DNA from: Mycobacterium gordonae
Lineage (GTDB): Bacteria; Actinomycetota; Actinomycetes; Mycobacteriales; Mycobacteriaceae
Assembly: GCF_017086405.1 (NCBI RefSeq)
Contig: NZ_CP070973.1
Span: 6,294,739 to 6,358,738 of the forward strand
DNA length: 64,000 nt
Direction of reading: 5' to 3'
Shown: one piece after another, positions 6,840-16,112 of the stretch
Layout: each line of letters opens with the position of its first letter
Position numbering within the stretch: the first letter of the stretch is position 1
Notes under the pieces: model-generated
The model's database searches: none
Seen by the model: only the letters and a program-made list of their open reading frames with translations
What the model was told of the DNA's origin: nothing
Position numbers and translations under genes: made by a program

Positions 6840-7862
6840 ATGTCAGGCGAGCTGACCAATCTGCAGCTGCTACAGGAACTCGAGCCGATGGTCGAGAAAT
6901 ACCTGAACCGGCACGAGAGCATGCATAAAGACTGGAACCCGCACGACTTCATCCCGTGGTCGGACGGGAAGAACTTCTATGCCCTCGGTGGACAGGATTG
7001 GGAACCCGGACAGTCCAAGCTGTCCGACATCGCTCAGGTTGCGATGGTGCAGAACCTGATGACCGAAGACAACCTGCCGTCATACCACCGCGAGATCACC
7101 ATGAACTTCGGCCTGGACGGCGCCTGGGGCCAGTGGGTCAACCGGTGGACCGCCGAAGAGAACCGGCACGGGATCGCGCTGCGCGACTATCTGGTGGTGA
7201 CCCGCGCGGTCGACCCCTACGAGCTGGAAAAGCTGCGCATGGAGGTGGTGAACCGGGGTTTCAGCCCAGGCCAGAACCACCAGGTTCGCGATGACCTGTT
7301 CGCCGAGAGCCTGTTCGACTCGGTCATCTACGTCACCTTCCAGGAGTTGGCCACTCGGATTTCGCACCGCAACACCGGCAAGGCCTGCGACGAGCCGATC
7401 GCCGACCAAATGCTGGCCAAGATCTCGGCCGACGAGAACCTGCACATGATCTTCTACCGCGATGTCAGCGAAGCCGGGTTCGAGATTGCGCCCAACCAGG
7501 CGATGAAGTCGCTGCACAAGATCCTGCGCAACTTCCAGATGCCCGGGTACCAGGTGCCCGAGTTCCGCCGCAAAGCGGTGCTCATCGCCGTCGGCGGCGT
7601 CTACGACCCGCGGATCCACCTCGACGACGTCGTACTGCCGGTGCTGAAGAAGTGGCGCATTTTCGAGCGCGAGGACTTCACCGGCGAAGCCGCCGCGCTT
7701 CGCGACGACCTGGGAGTGCTGATCAAGGAACTGGAAGCGTCCTGCGACAAGTTCGAGGTGTCCAGGCAGCGCCAACTCGACCGTGAACTGCGCACCGGCA
7801 AGAAGACCACCGCGTTCGAACTGCACGAGACCGCGGGCAAGCTGACGCTGAGCGGGCGGTAG
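6840..7862 (+). CDS. desA1: DesA1, acyl-ACP/mycolate desaturase
   Basis: 340 residues; the M. tuberculosis orthologue Rv0824c has 338. Soluble stearoyl-ACP-desaturase fold with a di-iron centre: ligands Glu107 and His110 in EENRH, Glu170 in FQELATRISHRN, and Glu199 and His202 in DENLH. DesA1 introduces double bonds into meromycolate precursors and is essential in mycobacteria. The ATG at 6840 has GGAG upstream and its own strong promoter. The dus gene begins 6 nt after the stop, so the two are probably co-transcribed, as in other mycobacteria. Confidence 0.96.
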   Translation: MSGELTNLQLLQELEPMVEKYLNRHESMHKDWNPHDFIPWSDGKNFYALGGQDWEPGQSKLSDIAQVAMVQNLMTEDNLPSYHREITMNFGLDGAWGQWVNRWTAEENRHGIALRDYLVVTRAVDPYELEKLRMEVVNRGFSPGQNHQVRDDLFAESLFDSVIYVTFQELATRISHRNTGKACDEPIADQMLAKISADENLHMIFYRDVSEAGFEIAPNQAMKSLHKILRNFQMPGYQVPEFRRKAVLIAVGGVYDPRIHLDDVVLPVLKKWRIFEREDFTGEAAALRDDLGVLIKELEASCDKFEVSRQRQLDRELRTGKKTTAFELHETAGKLTLSGR

Positions 7863-7868
7863 TGCCCA

Positions 7869-9002
7869 TTGCGCATCGGCACCATCGAGCTGGCCAGCCC
7901 CGTCGTGCTGGCGCCCATGGCCGGTGTGACGAACGTCGCATTCCGGTCGCTGTGCCGTGAACTGGAGCAGTCGAAGGTAGGCACGGTCAGCGGACTGTAC
8001 GTCTGTGAGATGGTGACCGCGCGGGCACTCGTCGAGCGCCACCCGGTCACCATGCACATGACAACGTTCGCCCCAGCCGAATCGCCACGGTCGCTGCAGC
8101 TCTACACGGTGGATCCAGACACCACCTTCGCCGCGGCCAGGATGATCGCCGACGAGGGGCTGGCCGACCACATCGACATGAACTTCGGCTGCCCGGTGCC
8201 CAAGGTGACCAAGCGCGGTGGCGGAGCGGCACTGCCCTACAAGCGGCGGCTGTTCGGCCAGATCGTCTCCGCCGCGGTGCGTGCCACCGCCGGCACCGAC
8301 ATTCCGGTGACCGTCAAGTTCCGCATCGGCATCGACGACGACCACCACACTCACCTGGACGCCGGACGCATTGCCGAGTCCGAGGGCGCCGCGGCCGTCG
8401 CACTGCACGCCCGCACGGCCGCACAGCGGTATTCCGGCACCGCAGATTGGGATCAGATCGCCCTGCTCAAACAGCAGGTGGGCACCATTCCGGTGCTGGG
8501 CAACGGAGATATCTACGACGCCAGCGACGCCCTGGCCATGATGGCGGCCACCGGATGCGACGGCGTGGTCATCGGCCGCGGCTGCCTGGGCCGGCCCTGG
8601 CTGTTCGCCGAGTTGTCGGCCGCGTTCACCGGCAGGCCGGCGCCCACGCCGCCGCGCCTGGGTGAGGTCGCCGACATCATCCGACGGCACGGCGCATTGC
8701 TGGCAGCCCATTTCGGCGAAGACAAAGGAATGCGTGACATCCGCAAGCACGTCGCCTGGTACCTGCACGGCTTCCCCGCCGGATCCGATCTCCGGCGCGC
8801 GTTGGCGCTGGTCAAGACGCTCGACGAACTCGACGGGCTGCTCAACCAGCTCGACGGCGACATTCCGTTTCCGGAAGCCGGCAACGGCCCTCGCGGCCGC
8901 CAGGGCTCGCCGGCCCGGGTGTCGCTGCCCGACGGCTGGCTCAGCGACCCCGACGACTGTCGCGTGCCAGAAGGCGCCGACGTCATGCACTCAGGCGGCT
9001 GA
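7869..9002 (+). CDS. dus: tRNA-dihydrouridine synthase (Rv0823c-like)
   Basis: 377 residues, TIM-barrel FMN enzyme that reduces uridine in tRNA D-loops with NADPH. Motifs in order: APMAGVTN (15-22), DMNFGCPVPKVTKRGGGAAL with catalytic Cys108, GNGDI, and the FMN phosphate-binding VIGRGCLGRPW. The only in-frame start after the desA1 stop is TTG 7869, which gives the expected N terminus MRIGTIELASPVVLAPMAG. It lies directly downstream of desA1 with no room for a promoter. Confidence 0.92.
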   Translation: MRIGTIELASPVVLAPMAGVTNVAFRSLCRELEQSKVGTVSGLYVCEMVTARALVERHPVTMHMTTFAPAESPRSLQLYTVDPDTTFAAARMIADEGLADHIDMNFGCPVPKVTKRGGGAALPYKRRLFGQIVSAAVRATAGTDIPVTVKFRIGIDDDHHTHLDAGRIAESEGAAAVALHARTAAQRYSGTADWDQIALLKQQVGTIPVLGNGDIYDASDALAMMAATGCDGVVIGRGCLGRPWLFAELSAAFTGRPAPTPPRLGEVADIIRRHGALLAAHFGEDKGMRDIRKHVAWYLHGFPAGSDLRRALALVKTLDELDGLLNQLDGDIPFPEAGNGPRGRQGSPARVSLPDGWLSDPDDCRVPEGADVMHSGG

Positions 9003-9194
9003 CCCGCAAGAGGGGTGGCTGAACCGAGACACTCTCGAAATCGCGTCTCCGCCGATAAATCAGTACGATATGAGCCTTAATGCACTTTCGCGGCGCCGAC
9101 TACGGCGGTGCTGCGTTCCCATGTGCGCGTTGTGCCCGAGCAATTACCCCATCGACGGGGACGTCCGCATAGTGACTTCGGAGGCCGATAGGAC

Positions 9195-11338
9195 ATGAGT
9201 GACGGCGAGAAAGACGCCACTCGTGACCATCGGCGCGCGCCGGACACCGGTGATGCTGACTTCCTTACCGCAAACGCGCAGCCTTTGCGAGGCGCCGCGC
9301 CGTGGGAGCGCTTCACGGCGCCGGCGGCCGACGACGAGCTGAGCCGATGGTCGGCGGCAACTTTGACCCGAGCCGAGACCCCCGACAGGCCCGAGGACCC
9401 CCGGCCCGGCAGCCACAACGACGGAGTCCTGAGCGTTGCGGATCTGATCGCGAAACTCGGCGCGACCCTCCCGGACCGTCCCACCAACCATCACGTGGCC
9501 GACGAACCAGAGGCCGACGACGACGAGCCGGAGGCCGCCGCCGACCCCGGGATCGCCGAACGCGACGAGCTGCTGGACACCCAGGTCATCCCCACTCCGG
9601 CGTACTCCCTGCAACTGCTCTCCGAAATCCCGGACCTGGGGGCGGCCAACTACCCGGAAGATGCCGGAACGGACAAACAGTCGCGCCGCAGGCGAAACCG
9701 CGCCGCCGCTCCCGCCGGCGCGTCGGCAGCCCCGGAGAAGCGGAAGTCCCGCCGGCGGCCCATCCTGATTGCCGGCCGCTCAATGGTGGCCGTCATCGCC
9801 TTGCTGTCGCTGGTGCTCACCGGCGGCGCGTGGCATTGGAGCTCGTCGAAGAACAATCAGCTGAATACTGTCAGCGCGCTCGACCCGGGTCGTCCGACAT
9901 CGTGGACCCGAATGCGCAGTACGGCGACGAGAACTTCCTGATCGTCGGCATGGACTCGCGCTTGGGCGCCAATGCCAATGTGGGGGCGGGCGACACCGAG
10001 GACGCCGGGGGCGCGCGATCGGACACGGTCATGCTGGTCAACATTCCCGCCAACCGCAAGCGCGTGGTCGCGGTGTCGTTTCCCCGCGACCTGGCGATCA
10101 GTCCCATCCAGTGCGAGGCATGGAATCCCGAGGACGGCAAGTACGGGCCCATCTACGACCCGAAGACCGGCAAGACCGGTCCCCGGATGGTCTACACCGA
10201 GACCAAGCTGAACTCGGCATTCTCCTTCGGGGGCCCCAAATGCCTGGTGAAAGTCGTCCAAAAGCTGTCCGGCTTGAGCGTCAACCGGTTCATCGCCATC
10301 GACTTCGTCGGCTTCGGGCGCATGGTCGAGGCCCTCGGCGGCGTCGAGGTGTGCAGCACCACGCCGCTGAAGGACTACGAGCTGGGCACAGTGCTCGACC
10401 ATGCCGGACGGCAGGTCATCGACGGACCCACCGCGCTGAACTATGTACGCGCCCGTCAGGTCACCACCGAGAGCAACGGCGACTACGGCCGGATCAAGCG
10501 TCAGCAGCTGTTCCTGTCCTCGCTGCTGCGGACCATGATCTCCGAAGACACGTTGATGAACCTCAACAAGCTCAACAACGTCGTCAACATGTTCATCGGC
10601 AACAGCTACGTGGATAACGTCAAGACCAAAGACCTGGTCGAACTCGGCCGATCCCTGCAGCACATGGCGGCGGGGCACGTCACGTTCGTCACCGTTCCCA
10701 CCGGCGTGACGGATCAGGACGGCAACGAGCCGCCCCGCACCGCGGACATGAAGGCGCTGTTCACCGCCATCATCAACGACGACCCGCTGCCCAAGGAGAA
10801 CGACCAGAACGCGCAGAGTCTGGGCACCTCACAGACCTCTGGAACGGGCACGTCGGGGTCGAGCCCCAGCTCCACCAAGAAGCCACCCCAGCCCCAGCCG
10901 GCACCCGTCAATGACACTCACCGTGAGCAGGTGACGACGACCTCGCCGCAAGAGGTCACGGTCCAGGTGTCCAACGGGACCGGCACCGAGGGGCTGGCCG
11001 CGACCGCCGCGAGCCAGCTCAAGCGCAACGGCTTCAACGTGATGACGCCGGACGACTACCCGAGTTCGCTGAAGACGACCACGGTCTTCTTCTCTCCCGG
11101 CAACGAGCAGGCCGCCGCAACGGTGGCCGCGGCGTTCGGCAATTCCAAGGTCGAGCGGGTGACCGGGATCGGCTCGGTGGTTCAGGTGGTGCTCGGCCCG
11201 GACTTCAGCGCGGTGACTTCGCCGCCGCCCAGCGGTTCCTCGGTCAGCATGCAGATCAGCCGAAACAGCAGCAGCCCGCCGACCCGGCTGCCGGAGGACC
11301 TGACCGTCACCAACGCCGCGGATACCACCTGCGAATAG
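9195..11338 (+). CDS. LytR-CpsA-Psr (LCP) family protein with an apparent 1-nt frameshift (Rv0822c-like)
   Basis: LCP proteins attach glycopolymers such as arabinogalactan to peptidoglycan. Frame 1 (9195-9890) gives a long disordered acidic cytoplasmic N terminus and one membrane helix (ILIAGRSMVAVIALLSLVL). The catalytic LCP domain continues in the -1 frame (DENFLIVGMDSR, SDTVMLVNI, VSFPRDLAI, YVRARQ...DYGRIKRQQ), followed by a Pro-rich linker and a LytR_C domain (EVTVQVSNGTGTEGLA). The switch falls at CCCGGGT (9884-9890): re-reading one base restores DPGSSDIVDPN, the natural join. Either one C is missing (sequencing error or mutation) or translation slips; the heptamer formally fits X XXY YYZ. 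With the join the protein has about 714 residues; Rv0822c has 684. No other lesion is seen in the coding sequence. Confidence 0.85.
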
Positions 11339-11409
11339 CTCAACAAGGTTTGTGAACAAGGACGTGCCGCTGCCCGCCATCGGCTATGTGCAGAACGTAG
11401 GCTTTATAC

Positions 11410-12078
11410 ATGAGAACCGCCTACCATGAGCAGCTCGCGGATTTGTCCGAGCGACTGGGCGAAATGTGCGGGCTGGCCGGGATTGCAATGGAGCGGGCTA
11501 CCCAAGCCCTGTTGCAGGCCGATCTGGTGCTGGCCGAGCAAGTCATCACCGACCACGAACGAATTTCGGCCCTCAGCACCCAGGCCGAGGAAAGCGCCTT
11601 CGTCCTACTGGCTCTACAGGCGCCGGTAGCCGGCGACCTGAGGTCGATCGTCAGCGCAATTCAGATCGTCGCCGACATCGACCGGATGGGCGCGTTGGCT
11701 CTGCACGTCGCCAAGATCGCCCGCCGCCGACACCCGCAGCACGCCCTGCCCGAAGAGGTCAACGGCTACTTTGCCGAAATGGGAAGCATCGCAGTCGAAT
11801 TAGGCAACAGCGCGCAAGAGGTGCTGTTGTCCCGAGACCCGGAAAAGGCCGCGCGGATCCGCGAAGAAGACGACGCGATGGACGACCTGCACCGGCATCT
11901 GTTCAGCGTGTTAATGGACCGGGAGTGGAAGCACGGCGTGGCCGCGGCCGTCGACGTCACGCTGCTGGGACGCTTCTACGAACGCTTCGCCGACCACGCC
12001 GTCGAGGTGGCGCGCCGGGTGATCTTCCAGGCGACCGGCAAATTCCCCGAGGGCGAGCCGAGCCCCACCTCGCATTAG
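11410..12078 (+). CDS. phoY2: PhoY2/PhoU-type phosphate signalling regulator
   Basis: 222 residues with the two three-helix PhoU repeats, each with the E/D-rich metal-binding motif (ERATQALLQADLVLAEQVITDHE; AIQIVADIDRMGALALHVAKIARR; LGRFYERFADHAVEVARRV). PhoU proteins connect Pst uptake to the SenX3-RegX3 system and, in mycobacteria, to drug persistence. TAGGCT (11398-11403) ends 6 nt before the ATG, so a leaderless transcript is likely. It converges on the pst operon, its functional partner. Confidence 0.93.
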   Translation: MRTAYHEQLADLSERLGEMCGLAGIAMERATQALLQADLVLAEQVITDHERISALSTQAEESAFVLLALQAPVAGDLRSIVSAIQIVADIDRMGALALHVAKIARRRHPQHALPEEVNGYFAEMGSIAVELGNSAQEVLLSRDPEKAARIREEDDAMDDLHRHLFSVLMDREWKHGVAAAVDVTLLGRFYERFADHAVEVARRVIFQATGKFPEGEPSPTSH

Positions 12079-12081
12079 CCA

Positions 12082-12140
12082 CGAGCCCGCAGATCTGGCG
12101 GGGTCCACTCGCGTATTTTCACTGCAAATTTGCGGGCTCG
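12082..12140. terminator. candidate bidirectional terminator between phoY2 and pstB
   Basis: CGAGCCCGCA (12082-12091) and TGCGGGCTCG (12131-12140) form a perfect 10-bp stem, extendable by a G-U pair, around a 39-nt loop. It fills most of the 78-bp gap between converging genes. There is no T-run, which is common for mycobacterial terminators. Confidence 0.5.
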
Positions 12141-12156
12141 ACGCGCTAGCGTCTCG

Positions 12157-12933
12157 CTACCCGAAGCGGCCAGAGATGTAGTCCTCGGTGGACTTCTGGC
12201 TGGGGTTGGAGAAAATCTTCTCGGTGTCGTCGATCTCGACCAGGCGCCCGGGCTTGCCGACGGCCTCCAAGTTGAAGAACGCCGTCTGGTCACTCACCCG
12301 CGCCGCCTGCTGCATGTTGTGCGTGACGATGACAATGGTGTATTCCTGCTTCAGCTCGCTGATCAGTTCCTCGATCGCCATGGTCGAGATGGGGTCCAGG
12401 GCCGAGCATGGCTCGTCCATCAACAGCACGTCGGGTTGCACCGCGATGGCGCGCGCGATACACAACCGCTGCTGCTGGCCACCGGACAGGCCGCCACCGG
12501 GTTTGTCCAACCTGTCTTTGACCTCGTCCCACAGGTTGGCCCCGCGCAGCGAGTGCTCGGTCGTCTCGTCGAGCACCTTACGGTTGCGAACCCCCTGCAG
12601 CTTCAGCCCGGCCACGACGTTGTCGCGAATCGACATGGCGGGGAAGGGATTTGGCCGCTGAAACACCATGCCGATGGCCCTTCGCACACCGACGGGGTCG
12701 ATGCGCGCGCCGTAGATGTCCTCATCGTCGAGCAACACACTGCCCTCGACCCGGGCGCCCGGCAGCACCTCGTGCATCCGGTTCAGGGTGCGCAGCACGG
12801 TGGTCTTGCCGCACCCGGACGGACCGATGAAGGCTGTCACGCTGCGCGGCAGCACCGACAGCGATACGTCCGCGACCGCGTGGAACGACCCGTAGTAGAT
12901 GTTGACCTCTTTGAGGTCCAACCGTTTGGCCAA
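12157..12933 (-). CDS. pstB: PstB, phosphate ABC transporter ATPase (PhoT, Rv0820-like)
   Basis: 258 residues. ABC ATPase with Walker A GPSGCGKTT, signature LSGGQQQRL, Walker B VLLMDEP and the PstB-typical RPNPFPAMSIRDNV and PCSALDPISTMAIEELI stretches. It energises inner-membrane import of inorganic phosphate through PstA/PstC. It is the last gene of the minus-strand operon pstS-pstC-pstA-pstB, 27 nt after pstA. In M. tuberculosis only this gene (phoT) remains at the locus next to mshD. Confidence 0.96.
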   Translation of the reverse strand: MAKRLDLKEVNIYYGSFHAVADVSLSVLPRSVTAFIGPSGCGKTTVLRTLNRMHEVLPGARVEGSVLLDDEDIYGARIDPVGVRRAIGMVFQRPNPFPAMSIRDNVVAGLKLQGVRNRKVLDETTEHSLRGANLWDEVKDRLDKPGGGLSGGQQQRLCIARAIAVQPDVLLMDEPCSALDPISTMAIEELISELKQEYTIVIVTHNMQQAARVSDQTAFFNLEAVGKPGRLVEIDDTEKIFSNPSQKSTEDYISGRFG

Positions 12934-12960
12934 CTGATACCGCTCCTGCCTGTTACCTAC

Positions 12961-13875
12961 TCAAGCCTTCTTCGGGGTGAAGATCTTCGCGACCACCCTC
13001 GCACCGATATTGATGATGGCTATCAACAAGATCAGCGTCAGCGCGGCGCCCCACAGCCGATCTGTGGGAACGGGGTTGGTGCCGGCGCCAGCGGTCGTCT
13101 GGTCATACATCATGCCGGGCAACGACCCCATGAACCCACTGAACATGTCGAAGTTCATAGCGCGTGAATAGCCGACCAGGATGAGCAGCGGCGAAGTCTC
13201 ACCTAAAACCCGGGCCAACGCCAGCAGAATTCCCGTGAGAATGCCCGATCGACCGGTCGGCAGCACCACTTTGGCGATGGTCTTCCACTTCGGTATCCCA
13301 AGTGCGTAACTGGCTTCCCGAAGGTCCATGGGGACTATCCGCAGCATCTCTTCGGTCGCGCGCGCGATCACCGGAAGCATCATCAGGACCAACGCCAACG
13401 ACACGGCGAACTGGGACCGTGGCAGACCCAACACCGCGACCCACACCGCGTAGATGAACAACGCCGCGACGATCGAGGGCACCCCCGCCAGGATGTCCAC
13501 CGTGAACGTGACCAATCTCGCCAGCGGGCTGCGGCCGCCGTATTCCACCAGGTAGATGCCCACTAGGACACCGATCGGGATGGAGATCGCCGCGCACGCC
13601 ACACCCAGCAGCAGGGTGCCGACGATGGCGTGGTAGGCACCGCCACCGGGATTCAACGCTGTGGTACCCGCCTGGGAATGCGTCCACCAGGTACTCGATG
13701 TCAGCGCCCGGAATCCGTTGACCGCCACCGAGCACAGCAACCAGAACAATGGCGCCAAGGCGATCAGCATCGCCAGCGTCACCAGGATGGTGGCGACGCT
13801 GTTGGCGACGCGACGGCGCCATCCGCGCGAGCCGAGTGTCCGCCATTTCAGCGGGCGGTCCAGCATCGAGGTCAT
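12961..13875 (-). CDS. pstA: PstA, phosphate ABC transporter permease
   Basis: 304 residues, binding-protein-dependent transport permease with about six membrane helices (first VATILVTLAMLIALAPLFWLL). The cytoplasmic EAA loop, which docks on PstB, is EASYALGIPKWKTIAKVVLPTGRSGI in the second half. The start codon abuts the pstC stop (shared base at 13875), indicating tight translational coupling. The substrate is inferred from family and operon. Confidence 0.94.
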   Translation of the reverse strand: MTSMLDRPLKWRTLGSRGWRRRVANSVATILVTLAMLIALAPLFWLLCSVAVNGFRALTSSTWWTHSQAGTTALNPGGGAYHAIVGTLLLGVACAAISIPIGVLVGIYLVEYGGRSPLARLVTFTVDILAGVPSIVAALFIYAVWVAVLGLPRSQFAVSLALVLMMLPVIARATEEMLRIVPMDLREASYALGIPKWKTIAKVVLPTGRSGILTGILLALARVLGETSPLLILVGYSRAMNFDMFSGFMGSLPGMMYDQTTAGAGTNPVPTDRLWGAALTLILLIAIINIGARVVAKIFTPKKA

Positions 13876-14909
13876 CAGCGCGTCCCTCCGACTCGGGTCC
13901 CGGCCACCGCCGCACGCGCCAGAGCGTTGACCACGAAGGTGAGGACGAAGAGCACCAGACCCGCCGCCAGGTATGCGCCTGCCTTGTACTGGTTATCGAA
14001 CTCGGGCGCGGCCGCGGCGATCTTGGTCGCAAAGGTGGACCCGCCGTCGAACAGCGACCACCCGAATGCCGCCTGCGTGCCGCGCAGAATGATCAGCAAC
14101 GCCACCGTTTCACCCAAGGCCCGCCCCAGCCCCAGAATCGACCCGCTGATGAAACCCGAACGGCCGAAGGGCAATACCGTCGTCTTGACCACTTCCCAGC
14201 GGGTGGCGCCCAGGGCGAGCGCGGCCTCGATCTCGTCCTGCGGCGTTTGGACGAACACTTCACGGGTGACCGCGGTGATGATCGGCAGGATCATCATGCC
14301 GAGAACAATCCCGGCGGTGAAGATGGTGCCGCCACCGGCCGCCGACGCGTTGCCGGTGGAAAACAGGAACACACCCCCCAAATGGACATTGAGCCAGCTG
14401 GCCACGGGCCGCAAGTGCGGCGCCAATACATACAGGCCCCACACGCCGTAGATGATCGACGGCACCGCTGCCAGCAGATCCACGCAGTACGACAGCGGCG
14501 CGGCCAACCTGCGCGGCACGTACTGGGTCAGATAGATCGCCACCCCCAGCGCCACCGGCATCGCCAGGACCAGCGCGAACACCGACACGAAGAATGTCAC
14601 GTGCAGCTGTTCGAGGATGCCGAACCGCATCGCGGAGGGGTCGGTTGTCACCCAATTGCCGCGGTAGGTGAAGAAATTCTCGTGATTGCGGGTGAGGGCC
14701 GGAACGGCGCGCCACCACAAGAATGCGCCGACGCCGGCGATCACGGCCACGATCAACAGGCCGGCCCCTTCGGAGAGCCGGCGGAAGATGCGGTCCCCCA
14801 GCGACGGCCTGCCGTACCCCCAAGGACTGATCGGGACGATCGGCGGTTCCGGGAACGGCGCGGCGACGACGTCACCAGAACCCGCATCGGCAGGGTTTGG
14901 CGTCGTCAC
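13875..14909 (-). CDS. pstC: PstC, phosphate ABC transporter permease
   Basis: 344 residues with an N-terminal cytoplasmic extension, a first helix (GAGLLIVAVIAGVGAFLWW), a long periplasmic loop and a C-terminal permease domain carrying the EAA motif (IEAALALGATRWEVVKTTVLPFGRSG). It is the first permease of the pstSCAB set, 29 nt after pstS. Confidence 0.94.
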   Translation of the reverse strand: MTTPNPADAGSGDVVAAPFPEPPIVPISPWGYGRPSLGDRIFRRLSEGAGLLIVAVIAGVGAFLWWRAVPALTRNHENFFTYRGNWVTTDPSAMRFGILEQLHVTFFVSVFALVLAMPVALGVAIYLTQYVPRRLAAPLSYCVDLLAAVPSIIYGVWGLYVLAPHLRPVASWLNVHLGGVFLFSTGNASAAGGGTIFTAGIVLGMMILPIITAVTREVFVQTPQDEIEAALALGATRWEVVKTTVLPFGRSGFISGSILGLGRALGETVALLIILRGTQAAFGWSLFDGGSTFATKIAAAAPEFDNQYKAGAYLAAGLVLFVLTFVVNALARAAVAGTRVGGTR

Positions 14910-14938
14910 TGGTGATCCCGTCGAAGTTCTCCGTGCGG

Positions 14939-16048
14939 TTACTGCAATGCGTCGATCGCGGCGACCAGGCGCTCCTTGACCTTATCCGGCAACGGCACAT
15001 AGCCGGCGGAGGCAAGCGCGGTCTGGCCCTTGTCGACGGCGGTGGTGAGGAATGCCTTCACCGCTGCGGCGGTGTCCGGGTCGTACCCCTTGGAGCACAC
15101 GATTTCATAGGTCGCCAGGACCAACGGGTACGACGCCGGCTCCTGGCTCGTGTACATCGAGTCAAGCTCCAGCACGAGATCGTTGCCTTGAGCCGCGAAC
15201 GTGACGGCATCGGCGGCGTTGCGGGCCGTTTCCCAGGTCAGCGCGACGACGCCGTTGCCGGTGTCGATCTGCGCGAACGGCACCCGGGCGCGGTCGGCGA
15301 AACCCTTCTCGGCGTATCCGATCGCTCCCGGCGTGGCTTGCACCGCCTCGACCACACCGGCCGACCGGTGAGCGCCCTCACCGACGCCGCCCTGGAACTC
15401 GGTGCCCACACCCCTGGTCCAAGTCTGTGGCGCGGCGGCGGTCAGGTACTGCTGAAAGTTGTCAGTGGTGCCCGAGGAGTCTTTGCGGTAGATCGGCGTG
15501 ATCGCCGTCTTGGGCAGTGCCACACCGGGGTTGAGTGCAACCAGCAGCGGATCGTCCCAAGTGCGGATGCCGCCGCTGAAGATCTTCGCCAGCGACTCGG
15601 CGTCGAGGGCCAGTTTCGCAACGCCCGGCAGGTTGTACACCAACGCGATCGGCCCGAACACCAGCGGCAGGTCCCAGGCCGCACTTCCGTTGCACCGTTG
15701 GGTAGCCGGGCCGATCTGGGAGGCGACCAGCGGCGATTCCGATCCGGCTAAATCGACGTGGCCGGCGATGAACTGCTCGCGTCCGGCACCGGACCCGGTG
15801 GGGTTATAGGACACCGTCTTGCCCGGACACAGCTGGCCCCACACCTGGTTGAACAGCGCCATCGCGATCTGTTGCGCCGTCGAACCCTCAGCGGTCAACG
15901 CGTTCTTGCCGCCGCACGAGCCACCACCGGCGGCTGCCTGGCCAGGTATCGAAGCACCGCGGTTGTCGTCGCTGCCGCAGGCTGTCACCGCCGTACCGCA
16001 GAGCGTCATGGCAACGGCCGTCGCTCCCAGTAACGAGCCGATTTTCAC
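14939..16048 (-). CDS. pstS: PstS, phosphate-binding lipoprotein
   Basis: 369 residues. Type II signal peptide with lipobox AVTAC, lipidated Cys24. Phosphate-binding segments typical of PstS are visible: AEGSTAQQIAM, NPTGSGAGREQFIAG, DLAGSESPL and IYRKDSSGTTDNFQQYL. It captures phosphate outside the membrane and delivers it to PstCA. It begins 64 bp after mshD, a gap large enough for a phosphate-responsive promoter, though I see no convincing RegX3 direct repeat. As an antigen family it corresponds to PstS1-3 of M. tuberculosis, whose genes lie elsewhere. Confidence 0.95.
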   Translation of the reverse strand: MKIGSLLGATAVAMTLCGTAVTACGSDDNRGASIPGQAAAGGGSCGGKNALTAEGSTAQQIAMALFNQVWGQLCPGKTVSYNPTGSGAGREQFIAGHVDLAGSESPLVASQIGPATQRCNGSAAWDLPLVFGPIALVYNLPGVAKLALDAESLAKIFSGGIRTWDDPLLVALNPGVALPKTAITPIYRKDSSGTTDNFQQYLTAAAPQTWTRGVGTEFQGGVGEGAHRSAGVVEAVQATPGAIGYAEKGFADRARVPFAQIDTGNGVVALTWETARNAADAVTFAAQGNDLVLELDSMYTSQEPASYPLVLATYEIVCSKGYDPDTAAAVKAFLTTAVDKGQTALASAGYVPLPDKVKERLVAAIDALQ

Positions 16049-16112
16049 TCATTGGAACATTGCCAGGTAGCTCGGAAACTATGCTCCGCGCCGAAAGAAA
16101 GCCTGAATCCGC

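Noticed and set aside
7080..8990. 636-codon open frame on the minus strand across desA1 and dus
   Set aside because: It is antisense to two well-conserved genes, has the His/Gly/Asp/Val-rich composition of GC-rich shadow frames and no recognisable domain.
13749..14915. 388-codon plus-strand frame antisense to pstA/pstC
   Set aside because: Composition (Arg, His, Gln, Gly) is that of a mirror frame; pstA and pstC are fully supported on the other strand.
16049..16112. RegX3/Pho-box-like direct repeats before pstS
   Set aside because: The gap was examined on both strands; no pair of spaced direct repeats good enough to call was seen.
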